Assembly (NCBI GenBank): GCA_035041965.1
Contig: JAPYMA010000806.1
Location: 186,001 to 250,000 of the forward strand
Length of the DNA: 64,000 nucleotides
Reading direction: 5' to 3'
DNA from: Anisakis pegreffii
Lineage: Eukaryota; Nematoda; Chromadorea; Rhabditida; Anisakidae
In this document: in pieces, positions 52,074 to 61,930 of the stretch
Numbering within the stretch: position 1 is the stretch's first letter
Layout: each line of letters begins with the position of its first letter
Program-made: the position numbers and the translations under genes
Notes under the pieces: generated by a model
Database searches by the model: none
What the model saw: the letters and a program-made list of their open reading frames with translations, nothing else
What the model was told of the DNA's origin: nothing

Positions 52074-55000
52074 CATTCTTCTCAAATAGAGCGACTTCTT
52101 GTGGATTGTAACTGCCAATTTGTTATTGTTATCACATTTGTGTTGTGTTGTTGATTTTGGCTTTGTTGTTCTTTGTTTGTCTGTGCGTGCGATGGATCGT
52201 TAGCGACATCAAAATGAAATTTGCTCGTCGCATGCGCTATCGATCATCCATTTCACTCATAGAAAACTTTAAAGAGTTTTATTTGTGTACAGTTTAATTT
52301 ATCATAACTTATTTATCCAATTCTTCATTAGGGTATTATGTGTTATCACCATTGTATATATGCTATTTATTGTTGGTCACGAGATCGCAAGATACTTCAC
52401 ATTTCGCAGTTGCAATTACTTAGTTGTTCAGCCTTTGGCCGAATGCGTGTACGAAAAAAAGATATTTAAATGACCGATTTTGTGGACAGATACTTTCATA
52501 ATGAAGTCAGAAAAGAAGCTCAATTAAATTAGTAGCAGGTCTCTCGTGAGTGTAGTCAGGGAGAGATTTGCATTCAAATTCTCGCGAAAATCAAACATAA
52601 GCTTTGTCGGTATCTATTTCGAGGATTTTGACCACATTCCTGATGAGTGTTTTAAAAACGATTATGCTGCCAAATTGAAAGTTATCGACTTATACTACGC
52701 CGATGATTGTATGATTATTCCAGTATTGTGGAGAACTGTAGATTTATTTCCCTCATTGCTTATGCACTGATTCAGAGTTCAGTTTTTGTACAATCAAGAA
52801 TGACGTTGAGCAATGTGAGTTTGTTTCAGTGTTAACTGCGCATGGTTAACGTTGTAAATACATATTATGTTATATGCAAATGTATGTATAGGAATGTTCT
52901 TATGGTTGAATTGATTTGTTGTGCATTCACTGCTAGTGGTCTGTACTCGTCTCGGTGTTTTTGTTTTGTACATATAAATAAATTTTTATGAGTTTATTTA
53001 TTTTATGATGGCATTGTCTCGTAGGTATAGAGATCTATGAATATAGAATTTCGTTTGTCCATTTTCTAGGGCAATGCTCATTCGGATAGATTCATCGCTG
53101 TGAAACATACTCACTCATTTGTTCCGCTTACCTTGACAGCTGTAATTTGCTGCATTTTTTTAGCTTGCCTTCAGATTGTTGCACATTTCGGTGCACTTAT
53201 TCTGACATGATTCTTATCGTAATGAACGTACAAGACAAATTTGAATAATGAAAGTATGCCCGAATGAGCTTTGTTTCGCAAAAGACTAGAGATGCTGTTA
53301 AGAGAGAGGTTTAATCTTTAAAGGTATCATTGTTGTTAGTTGATGTAAATGTTTATTTATAGTAATAATTGGTATTGTTCATAGTATTATTACCATAACT
53401 ACGTATCTAGTAAAATGATTTAATTTTTATAAGAGTGAAATGAAATGAGATTCGACTTCATGTTCCTTCTTTCAGTCTGTGACATTTTTGCTCATTTGCC
53501 AAAAGGTTTTGTTCGACGAATATATTGAAGCAGTTTTGGTGCGAACGCATCATTTTCACGTATGCAGTGATATTGTTTCACCATCATTAATTTATTCTCG
53601 CATTGTTCACAAGCTTCAAATTAATTTATCAGTCACTGCTGTTCTCACTGTTTCATTTGCAGCACACTGCTTGAGAAGCGTGTGCTCTTCTGGTTTTTAT
53701 ATCTTATCATTCCCATGACATCGTTCAATTGAAATTGTTTACGGTTTTTTACACGCATAACACCACTTTGTTTAGAATCCATAACTCTTGTGAATGCTTT
53801 TGTTAATTTTGAGAGACTGAAGTGAGTTACTGAACTGGTGAAACTTTGTGCGTTTAGTTTGATCCGACCGATACTGAATTTTTCGACATATCCTCTCTCA
53901 ATTATGTTTTAATAGAATCAGTTGACACCAGCATGAAATTTTTGCTGAATCTGTCGTTGAAACAAATCAAGATTGCCACAATTATCAACGAGGATTTGCA
54001 TCAAAAGACGGTATTCGAATAAGATGTAATGTTGAACGGAACACAGATTCTTGCATGTACTTTCATTTCTTTCGTTTACAATCAACTGGATATTGTTTTG
54101 AGATGAATGATGATCGAAATAAATTTTATCGACTTCCTCTCTAAACTCTTCTATCATTGCTCATTTGAATTGTTCCACTTTCTTCTTGTTCTTTTTCGCG
54201 TTGCTCAGTGCTCGTTTGTAGCGAATGTTTACCATAAAAATTTACGTAATCGTGTAGTATTTATTTATTTATTGAAACGTACAAATCAACTGAAAACAGT
54301 AGGTCTCAGAGCCAACAAGAGCAAACAATGCATGTAGTTGAATCTGTGTTTGGGATCTTATGTTAACAAAATCAAACGGTCTTTTATTAACATTTGAAAC
54401 AGCAGGACCTTTCCGTTCCGGATTCATCCACTATTCTGTTCTGAGTTGTAGAGGGTTCAAAGTTCTAAAATAAACTGCTAGATCCTTTTTATAACATTTT
54501 TTTCAGCGGTTTATAAGTAGATTACTTCCGTCTTTGCACAGTTAAATAGCGATTCAAAGTTGAGATGGTCTGATAGCAGTGAAGAAGCCTACGAACACTT
54601 GAGAAATTTCGCGGTCACTAATTAACAACTTCATGTGTGTCGAAAAGTAGAGCGATCGCATTCGCTATCCGTTAAATATATGCATAAAATTCTGAACAAA
54701 TTAAAGGTATTTGACGAATGTTACAGTCTCATAATTCTGCTGAAAGCAAAACGAACTATCGAAAGATTTCGAAATTAGTGGTATCAGACGAAATTTTCAC
54801 CGTGAAGAAAGAATCTGAGAAAGATCTATTTGAATCTTGAAATGCTACTGGAATAGGGAACACTGAAATAACAACTGTGTGAAAAATGACCACTATATTG
54901 AGTGCTTATTTCTAATGACAGATTAAATAATTGATGTGAATAAAATCTTCCAAATGTTATTCAGTGCGCTCTCAGATTGCTTACACCAATCAACTGGAAC

Positions 55001-55406
55001 AAAATAACAAATGAATTCCGAGAAATGTTCTCATTTTTCATTTGTTAGTATTTCATTTCTTTGAACCACCATTAATTACAGCACAAACTGAGTATTTTTC
55101 TTCCGTTTTTTTGGTGCTCATATTGCGTTCAAACTAATCCAAACTCTTGCTTATTGTTACTCAGTAACAGATTGCCATCGAACCGGTTGTTCACGTAATG
55201 AAATTTTCATTCAGGGTCTGAAATGGGGTTGAATTTCTGGAAGGTTTGAAAAAGTTGACGGGTGAAGCGACGAGATACATCTTGGGATATTATGAGTGGT
55301 TGCACAAGTTTAGATCTGTTGAGCACAAAGTCATTTATTGTAGACAGCAGTTCACATTAAGTAGGGCGCAGAAACAGAAAGGCGATCGAATTTATTCACG
55401 TGCTCG
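52074..55406. other. FNIP 3' region and intergenic spacer
   Basis: Follows the FNIP stop. An AATAAA lies at about 52977, roughly 900 nt downstream, and may be its poly(A) signal. A frame at 52546-52770 preceded by a TTAGTAGCAG acceptor-like site is protein-like (IPDECFKNDYAAKLKVIDLY), but another frame over the same bases is equally open, so I do not call it. The rest is AT-rich without supported features. Confidence 0.4.
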
Positions 55407-57158
55407 TTAGATTTGTGAGCCTTCACGCTGAAGAGTTCTGCCTGCCTCTATTAACTCGGCACCTGTATTTTGATCAATTGAACATCAAACTGTTACTTAC
55501 ATAGCATCAAAAAAAAAACTGGTATCATTTTCAAATGTAATGTGTTCATGATGAAATCTATGAACCACTTATGAGAAGATAGTCTGATCGTGAGTGATTC
55601 GGAGAAGACAACTTACCGACGGATTGTGCAGCTCCAGAAACCTTCCTCGCAGCCCCTTCTTTGATACCTTGTACTTCTTGCGCTGAAGTATACTCTTTCA
55701 GATATCAACTCGGTATGATAATATCTTTAAGAGGATTGCCTTCTTACTGAGGTTGCTTAGAGGACTGAAATATCTATAAACCATGTGTTAGAACATAGGC
55801 TGAGTAATTTGGGAAAGATAACTAACCGACGGCTTGTGCAGCTCCAGAAACCTTCATCGCAGTCCCTTCTTTGATAGCTTGTATTTCTTGCACTGAAGTA
55901 GGCTATTCCATGTATACTGAGGTCGTTATGTTTATTGAGAGCCTATCAGTTTCTCAAGGCCTCGCCAAATTGTAGTCCGTAATAGAATTGTATGATGAGG
56001 GGAATGTTTTTGAAGTTGTTACCTTGCGATTGTAAATATATGACACATGATGCTTTTGCTAGCAATTTCAGGGTCGTTTGAACCCGTGATAAGAAAGTAT
56101 TCATTTCTTTAAACTGTTCTATTGCAGCATCGCATGGATTTAATCGATAGTGAGCAATGTTCATTCGCAACCGATAAACAAGTACATATAAGCGCAAACA
56201 ACTCACCGATGGCTTCTTGAGCGTTTGCAAGTTTCCTCGCAGCTCCTTCTTTCATCATTGTTACCTCCTGTCCTTAAATTACAGAAGAATCCAGATCCAT
56301 AATAAACCCAAACGTTTCAAATTTCAAGAATGAGTTCTGTGGTAGTCTCGTTGCGAAATGAGTGAGAAAAAAATGGAACATTTTCAACATCTTTGCTATT
56401 ACGTATGCTCGCGCTAAATAGGAATAAGTGAAAAACAATTGTACTGCCAAAAATCTTCAGATTTGTGCTAATCACTGGTATCGGACATGACAACATATTT
56501 TTCAAAAATTCTCCATATCAACAATTTTCAAGAAACTGGATTTTTCATAAGATGATGTATGACATCAGTGTGTATCAAAGTCATGCAAATCATTTAAGGT
56601 GTAGGTCACGAGCATTCTAAGCGGAGTCTTTACGCTTTCATTGCAACATTATTTGAAAACTTACGAAGTTGATGAATTTCATCTGTCGTTTGATCGATAC
56701 GTGCTTTTAGTTGATTCGCAATTCGGTCTTCAATAAACTCGCCTGAAGAAAATAATATTGTTTACATCAAATGAATAGATTTTTCTTGAACTTCACCTTT
56801 ATGCACTCCATCAATGCGTTTTCATTGAAAACATCATTAATCATCAAATCAGTTGGTAGAGTGATACTTATTTGAAACTTGATTGCATTACAAAACGAGT
56901 AGCGAATGAAGAAGAGTTAATAAGTTGAATGTTTGATTCGCGAAGAAATTGGAGTTGTTCACTGCAAAAAATCCAAGTAATGCTACCTGCAGGTGCGGGC
57001 GGAGCAGCGTTTTCGCCCGGCCAAGCAGTGACAGCAACTGGTGGAGGGGCAGCATTAAGTGGGGCTGAACCGAGATTTTTTGGGGGAGGTGGTGGCACAC
57101 CATCAGTGGAAGCGATTATCACAGCCGCAGCGGCAATTAAGACAAGCAGCAATTGCAT
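55407..57158 (-). CDS. secreted proline-rich protein with three 22-residue exon repeats (copy A)
   Basis: A six-exon minus-strand gene: 57158-56987, 56742-56665, 56272-56207, 55892-55827, 55682-55617, 55462-55407; 504 nt, 167 aa, every intron in phase 1. Residues 1-17 are a clear signal peptide (MQLLLVLIAAAAVIIAS). Residues 20-57 are Pro/Ala-rich (GVPPPPPKNLG; PLNAAPPP; ENAAPPAPA). Exon 2 encodes a charged helical stretch (FIEDRIANQLKARIDQT). Exons 3, 4 and 5 are each exactly 66 nt and encode related 22-residue units on the plan QEVxxxKEGAARKxxxAAQxV; the tail is AELIEAGRTLQREGSQI. No TM segment follows, so the product is probably secreted. The Ala/Lys/Glu 22-mers suggest amphipathic helices like those of apolipoproteins or LEA-like proteins; that is inference from composition. 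No known family recognised. Exon 1 and its upstream DNA are duplicated at copy B. Confidence 0.8.
55617..56272 (-). repeat. tandemly duplicated 66-bp exons
   Basis: Exons at 56272-56207, 55892-55827 and 55682-55617 of the secreted gene are all 66 nt, phase 1 at both ends, and clearly homologous. The last two also share flanking intron sequence (on the plus strand TGTGCAGCTCCAGAAACCTT lies inside both, with CTTCTTTGATA near both). Symmetric exons of a multiple of three can be duplicated or lost without disturbing the frame, so repeat number can change freely. Confidence 0.8.
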
Positions 57159-57480
57159 CGTGGATACCGGCTGATGCACTGAAAATGATGACTGTCTGGT
57201 TTGTAAATGACTAAATGCGTTAGAATGAAAATTCAACGAATCTGAAGTTTTCTAAGGCGTGAAACAAACCACGAACAACATCTACTAAGTGAGCGATGAA
57301 GATCGCAGGCGTAGTAACGGGAGTCATTCGTGGAACTAGCCGTAATTATTGAATGATACTTATTTTTGAGAAACAGATAAAGAACAGGTTTAAGTCAGTT
57401 GTTGAGTCAGAACCGATTAACTAACGATCATTTTTAGTGATCGTGACAGCTCATTTTTATGGTTTCTTTCGTACACTCCG
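56770..57480. repeat. duplicated block, left copy (exon 1 of copy A and upstream)
   Basis: Homologous in direct orientation to about 60110-60840. It covers intron 1, exon 1 and the upstream region of the secreted gene. The two copies differ by many substitutions and several indels, so this duplication is older than that of the 870-bp repeats. Confidence 0.75.
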
Positions 57481-57592
57481 CAGCAGTGTTATCGGACAGG
57501 AGCAACTTAAATGATACCTAATTCATTTCGAATTGTGGCAAGAGCGGGTGATCATCATCAGTTTTTCAGCTAATAAGATAGCATCACTCATC

Positions 57593-57650
57593 GAATTAAA
57601 TGAATCATCGAATTAAATGAATCATATCGAATTAAATGAATCATAATTTC
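57593..57650. repeat. three-copy minisatellite
   Basis: ATCGAATTAAATGAATC is repeated three times in tandem with small spacing differences. Confidence 0.8.
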
Positions 57651-57740
57651 TCATAGCTCAAAAACGGAAATAAAAACATTTCTAAATGCACGGAATCACT
57701 CAGATACATTGATTGATTGTTGTAAAAAATCATTGTAAAA

Positions 57741-58620
57741 AATACTATAGCTCTACAATTTTAAGCTACAGGTACGCTCAGGTTTGCCCAATAGCATATG
57801 AATGTCTTCGCACCATTCCATTCCTAGGAACCTCTGAATTCAGAATATCATATATTTTGCCGAGCAATTTTGCATACTTGAGGAGATATAGGTGTTTTCA
57901 TAAGTCAATCTCATGGCTATAGGTGTTCCACATTTAAGCCTATCGTATTTTTAGGTTTGCTCAGTAACATATGAATTTCTCTGCACCATTCGATTCCTCT
58001 GAACCTCTAGATTCAGAATATAGATATTTTGCCGAGCAATTCTGCTTACATGGGGAGTTATAGCTTTATAGCTGTTTTCTTAAATATATTTCAAATAGCG
58101 TAGTCGCTCTCATTCATATACATTGTATCACTATAGATCAATTTATACATTACTCTAGCTTTATAGGGGTTACCATATTCAAGCCGCCGGTACTCTCAGG
58201 TTTACCCAGTAACATATGAATTTCTCTGCACCATTCGATTCCTAAGAACCTCCAGATTTAGAATATCATATATTTTGTCGAGCAAATCTGCTCGTATGAG
58301 GAGATATATCTATTTTCATGGATCTGTCTCGAATAGTGCAGTCGCACTTATTCATATGCATTGTATCACTATACATCAATGCATACATTACTGCAGGGGT
58401 TACCATATTCAAGCTATCAGTGCTCTCAGGTTAACTCAGTAACATGCAATTTTCTCTATTCCATTCAATTGCTCAGAACCCCTAGATCCAGAATATCGTA
58501 TATTTTGCCGAGTAATTCTGTTTACTTAGGGAGATATAGCTGCTTTCTTAAATTTATCTCAAATAGCGCAGTCGCGCTCATTCATATACATTGTATCTCT
58601 GCAGATCAATCTGATGTGTT
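57741..58620. repeat. diverged tandem repeat array (4 units)
   Basis: Units of roughly 170-245 bp, each with CTCAGGTTTRCYCAGTAACA then TGAATTTCTCTGCACCATTC, ATATTTTGCCGAGCAATTCTG and GAGGAGATATAG. Units begin near 57777, 57952, 58195 and 58423. The last unit is the start of the 870-bp repeat R1. The matching array at the second copy (60848-61250) keeps only units equivalent to the first and last. Confidence 0.7.
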
Positions 58621-59294
58621 GCGTGGACGGAAAAAATGTCCGAGACGGATAAAATCGAGGACTTTCGGGGACTAATCCCCGAATTTACTCAATCCACGTA
58701 ATTCCCCACCACACAACGTTAAATTGGTAATGCAATTTTCTTACACTGCGATATTTTCTTTCGTGGTGATTTTAGAAGTTCAATGATGTCGACGAATGAA
58801 AGCATGTGGAAGCTCGATGCTTTGAGCGTTTACTCGGTGTTATGCGTGATCACTTAAGAAAGTAAAAAATATGAAGTTGGTCGGCTGTTCAAAATGATCC
58901 ACTTTTCTCTTTCAACTGCACGCAGTCTGCTGTCATATAGCCAGCAAAGTTTACATGTTCATATTGTGTGATGTGGTATTATAGATGGGATGTTTTTTAG
59001 TGTTCGCCCGAATAGAATTCTTTAAGCAAAACATTATTTGCACTCAGCGTTGCACACTACATGTTTATTTACAATACTTACACTGATAAGACACAACAGT
59101 TACAGTATCAGTTGCGAAGAAGTTTGATGGGATGGTTGTTTTTTGATGAGAACCTCTTCTTGACAGAGTTTACTTGGATCAAGAAGTTTTTGTTGCTTTT
59201 CGAGGAATACACTCAAATAATTGCTGAAAACAAAAGCAAAATGCTTGAACATGAAAATCAGTGATCAGCCGATCGGAAGAGACTCTTTTCAGTG
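58423..59294. repeat. near-identical direct repeat R1 (872 bp)
   Basis: Matches 61059-61930 with a constant offset of 2636. By eye I found one difference (59282 A against 61918 G). It includes the last tandem-array unit and a whole three-exon gene. The copies diverge abruptly after 59294. Confidence 0.9.
58636..59264 (+). CDS. 93-aa protein gene, copy 1
   Basis: Three exons: 58636-58697 (ATG in AAAAAATGT, donor GTAATT, phase 2), 58776-58836 (acceptor GATTTTAG, donor GTGTTA, phase 0) and 59106-59264 (acceptor AGTTACAG, stop TGA); 282 nt, 93 aa. It starts MSETDKIEDFRGLIPEF, has a Ser/Met-rich middle (SSMMSTNESMWKLD) and ends with a hydrophobic/aromatic stretch (WLFFDENLFLTEFTWIKKF) and a charged helix (EEYTQIIAENKSKMLEHENQ). 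No signal peptide; no family recognised. An extra exon between the second and third (about 58993-59062, FARIEFFKQN) is possible but does not fit the phase. It lies on the strand opposite the secreted genes. Confidence 0.55.
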
Positions 59295-59637
59295 CACTTC
59301 ACAGATTTGATAGTCGCATATCAACAAACGAATTATTATAGTTACTTGGACATCGAGTGATTGTTTTGTCAATCACTGTGAGCGATCGGCGGAATATTTA
59401 TTCTATTAGAGTTATGATTATTTATTGAACTGATAATTGGCTACGATTAATTATGCAAAATATTCACGACAACTAATTAATTACTCGGTTGTTTTCGGTT
59501 GGCCAGCTCGCCTAGCCAGCGGGGTGGCGTAAATTGAGGCTAAAACAATGTGCATGGAAACGTGACCATTGTGGCCAGGAATGTCATAAACGTTTGATAG
59601 CCTGGCCAATCCAGGTAATTCAGGTAATATAAACAAA
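59295..59637. repeat. 343-bp segment present only in the first duplicate
   Basis: Copy 1 has this segment between R1 and the block starting AAATTAAATGGGAAATG; at the equivalent point of copy 2 (61930/61931) the flanks are joined directly. I see no terminal inverted repeats or target duplication, so a deletion in copy 2 is as likely as an insertion in copy 1. It contains the coding-like exon at 59481-59601. Confidence 0.7.
59481..59601 (-). CDS. orphan terminal exon, 39 codons
   Basis: Minus-strand frame after a TTGGCCAG acceptor, open to a TAA. The peptide is protein-like: VYDIPGHNGHVSMHIVLASI, then ATPLARRAGQPKTTE. It needs an upstream phase-2 donor. It may be a 3' exon of the copy-B secreted gene, but no phase-consistent chain was found. 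Absent from the copy-2 duplicate. Confidence 0.3.
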
Positions 59638-59702
59638 CAAGAAATTAAATGGGAAATGCTTCCATAACACAATTCGAGGACGAACAATTGAAAAAGAAAT
59701 AT

Positions 59703-60070
59703 TTATATTAGAGAGGCTGCAGCATTCTCATTCCAATATTGAAAGAAATGCAACGGTAAACCCATATCATGAATTCGAAATATCGCACTAGATAATGATG
59801 AAAATAACATAACCAAATAGCATAACGATAATGTTGAAACAATCAATAAGCAAATACAACTTGTTCTCAGCAAGTTAAAATTCTCAGTCGTGTTTATGAT
59901 GGTAAGCTCTGCTTCAACCGAGTTCAACACTCAGCTTTGCATTGACTTCTCTCCAGCCGGCTTCATATCTTTGTGGAATCCATCTGAAAGTTTGAATATG
60001 AGTTGGTTACCAAAATGAGTTGATAAGATGACAACGACAACCGCTTGGTTGATTTGAACAACCTTGGTTG
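59703..60070 (-). CDS. exon-2-like region of copy B with one conserved in-frame stop
   Basis: After a TTGTTTTCAG acceptor at 60071 one frame reads VVVVILSTHFGNQLIFKL, then a hydrophilic DGFHKD..MKPAGEKS, then TGA, and stays open in the same frame for 75 more codons including a hydrophobic segment (CICLLIVSTLSLCYLVMLF). The copy-C duplicate (61994-62341) keeps the same frame, with a two-codon indel and a TAA at the same position. Synonymous and replacement changes between the copies are similar in number, so selection is not evident. This frame does not match the phase-0 end of copy-B exon 1. Confidence 0.3.
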
Positions 60071-60109
60071 CTGAAAACAACAAAAAATAATATTGTTTTA
60101 CATCAAATA

Positions 60110-60840
60110 AACAGTTTTTTTCTTGAATCTCACATTCATGCACTCCATCAGTGTTTTTTTTATTGAAAACATCATTAATCATCAAATCAGTTGGTAGAGT
60201 GATACTTATTTGAAACTTGATTGCATTACAAAACGAGTAGCGAATGAAGAAGAGTTAATAAGTTGAATGTTCGATTCGCTAAGAAATTGGAGTCGTTCAC
60301 TGCAAAAAACCCAAGCAAAGCTACCTTAGGCGCGGGCGGAGCAGCGTTTTCGCCCGGCCAAGCAGTGACAGTAATTGGTGGAGGGGCAGCATTAAGTGGG
60401 GCCGAACCGAGATTCTTTGGAGGAGGTGGTGGGGGACCGAGATCCTCTGGTGGAGGTGGTGGGGGACCGAGATCCTCATAGTCTGGGGGAGGTGGTGGCA
60501 CACCATCAGTGGAAGCGATTATCACAGCAGCAGTTATGACAAGCAGCAATTGCATTGTGGATACTGGCTGATGTACTGAAAAGAAAGACTGACTGATTAG
60601 AAAATGAATAAATGCATTAAAATAAAATTGAACGAATCTAAAGTTTTCTAAGGCGTGAAACAAACCGTGAACAAGGCAGAGTCATTCATGGAACTAACCG
60701 TAATTATTGAATGATACTTATTTTATATAAACAGATAAACGAACAGGTTTAAGTCAGTTGTTGAGTCAGAACCGTTCAACTAACGATCATTTTCAGTGAT
60801 CGTGACAACTCATTCTTTCGGTTTCTTTCTTACACTCCGC
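60110..60840. repeat. duplicated block, right copy (exon 1 of copy B and upstream)
   Basis: Direct homologue of 56770-57480. At its left edge, homology to copy A stops exactly at the exon 2 acceptor: intron 1 is shared (AATATTATTTT...CAG) but exon 2 is unrelated. Confidence 0.75.
60325..60555 (-). CDS. secreted proline-rich protein, copy B (first exon)
   Basis: The paralogue of copy-A exon 1: ATG at 60555, 77 codons to a donor AAG|GTAGCT at 60325. Signal peptide (MQLLLVITAAVIIAS), then an expanded proline region: where copy A has one GVPPPPPKNLG block, copy B has PPPPPDYEDLG, PPPPPPEDLG and PPPPPPKNLG, followed by the shared PLNAAPPP and ENAAPPAP. One base fewer near the donor puts the intron in phase 0, not phase 1 as in copy A. 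The next exon is not homologous to copy-A exon 2 and no clean chain to a stop was found: phase 0 into the exon at 60070 gives a 35-codon tail (QPRLFKSTKRL...). If unspliced, the frame runs on to 60226. Confidence 0.55.
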
Positions 60841-60847
60841 AACATTA

Positions 60848-61250
60848 TACTATAGCTCTACGGGTCTACCATTTTCAAGCTACCGGTACCCTCAGCTTTG
60901 CCCAGCAACATATGAATTTCTTCACACCATTCATTCCTAAGAACCTCTGAATTCAAAATGTCAAATATTTTGCCGAAAAATTTTGCATACTTGATGAGAT
61001 ATGTGTTTTCATAAATCAATCTCAAAACTATAGAGGTTCCACATTTAAACCTACCGTACTCTCAGGTTAACTCAGTAACATGCAATTTTCTCTATTCCAT
61101 TCAATTGCTCAGAACCCCTAGATCCAGAATATCGTATATTTTGCCGAGTAATTCTGTTTACTTAGGGAGATATAGCTGCTTTCTTAAATTTATCTCAAAT
61201 AGCGCAGTCGCGCTCATTCATATACATTGTATCTCTGCAGATCAATCTGA
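60848..61250. repeat. contracted tandem repeat array (2 units)
   Basis: Second-copy counterpart of 57741-58620 with units starting near 60891 and 61059. Relative to the first array the two middle units are missing, as expected from unequal recombination between units. Confidence 0.65.
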
Positions 61251-61930
61251 TGTGTTGCGTGGACGGAAAAAATGTCCGAGACGGATAAAATCGAGGACTT
61301 TCGGGGACTAATCCCCGAATTTACTCAATCCACGTAATTCCCCACCACACAACGTTAAATTGGTAATGCAATTTTCTTACACTGCGATATTTTCTTTCGT
61401 GGTGATTTTAGAAGTTCAATGATGTCGACGAATGAAAGCATGTGGAAGCTCGATGCTTTGAGCGTTTACTCGGTGTTATGCGTGATCACTTAAGAAAGTA
61501 AAAAATATGAAGTTGGTCGGCTGTTCAAAATGATCCACTTTTCTCTTTCAACTGCACGCAGTCTGCTGTCATATAGCCAGCAAAGTTTACATGTTCATAT
61601 TGTGTGATGTGGTATTATAGATGGGATGTTTTTTAGTGTTCGCCCGAATAGAATTCTTTAAGCAAAACATTATTTGCACTCAGCGTTGCACACTACATGT
61701 TTATTTACAATACTTACACTGATAAGACACAACAGTTACAGTATCAGTTGCGAAGAAGTTTGATGGGATGGTTGTTTTTTGATGAGAACCTCTTCTTGAC
61801 AGAGTTTACTTGGATCAAGAAGTTTTTGTTGCTTTTCGAGGAATACACTCAAATAATTGCTGAAAACAAAAGCAAAATGCTTGAACATGAAAATCAGTGA
61901 TCAGCCGATCGGAAGAGGCTCTTTTCAGTG
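61059..61930. repeat. near-identical direct repeat R2 (872 bp)
   Basis: Second copy of R1 at +2636, with a single mismatch seen. After 61930 it continues into sequence homologous to 59638 onward. Confidence 0.9.
61272..61900 (+). CDS. 93-aa protein gene, copy 2
   Basis: Exact copy of the gene at 58636-59264, introns included: exons 61272-61333, 61412-61472, 61742-61900. Same predicted protein, starting MSETDKIEDF and ending KSKMLEHENQ. Complete identity of exons and introns means the duplication or a conversion event is very recent, or that an assembly duplicated the block. Function unknown. Confidence 0.55.

Noticed and set aside
59490..59545. GC-rich segment considered as a tRNA
   Set aside because: No cloverleaf, no B-box, and it reads as codons of the orphan minus-strand exon.
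60263..60481. Gly-rich plus-strand frame over copy-B exon 1 (and 56929-57174 over copy A)
   Set aside because: Antisense of the polyproline exon; the GGG runs are the complement of CCC codons.
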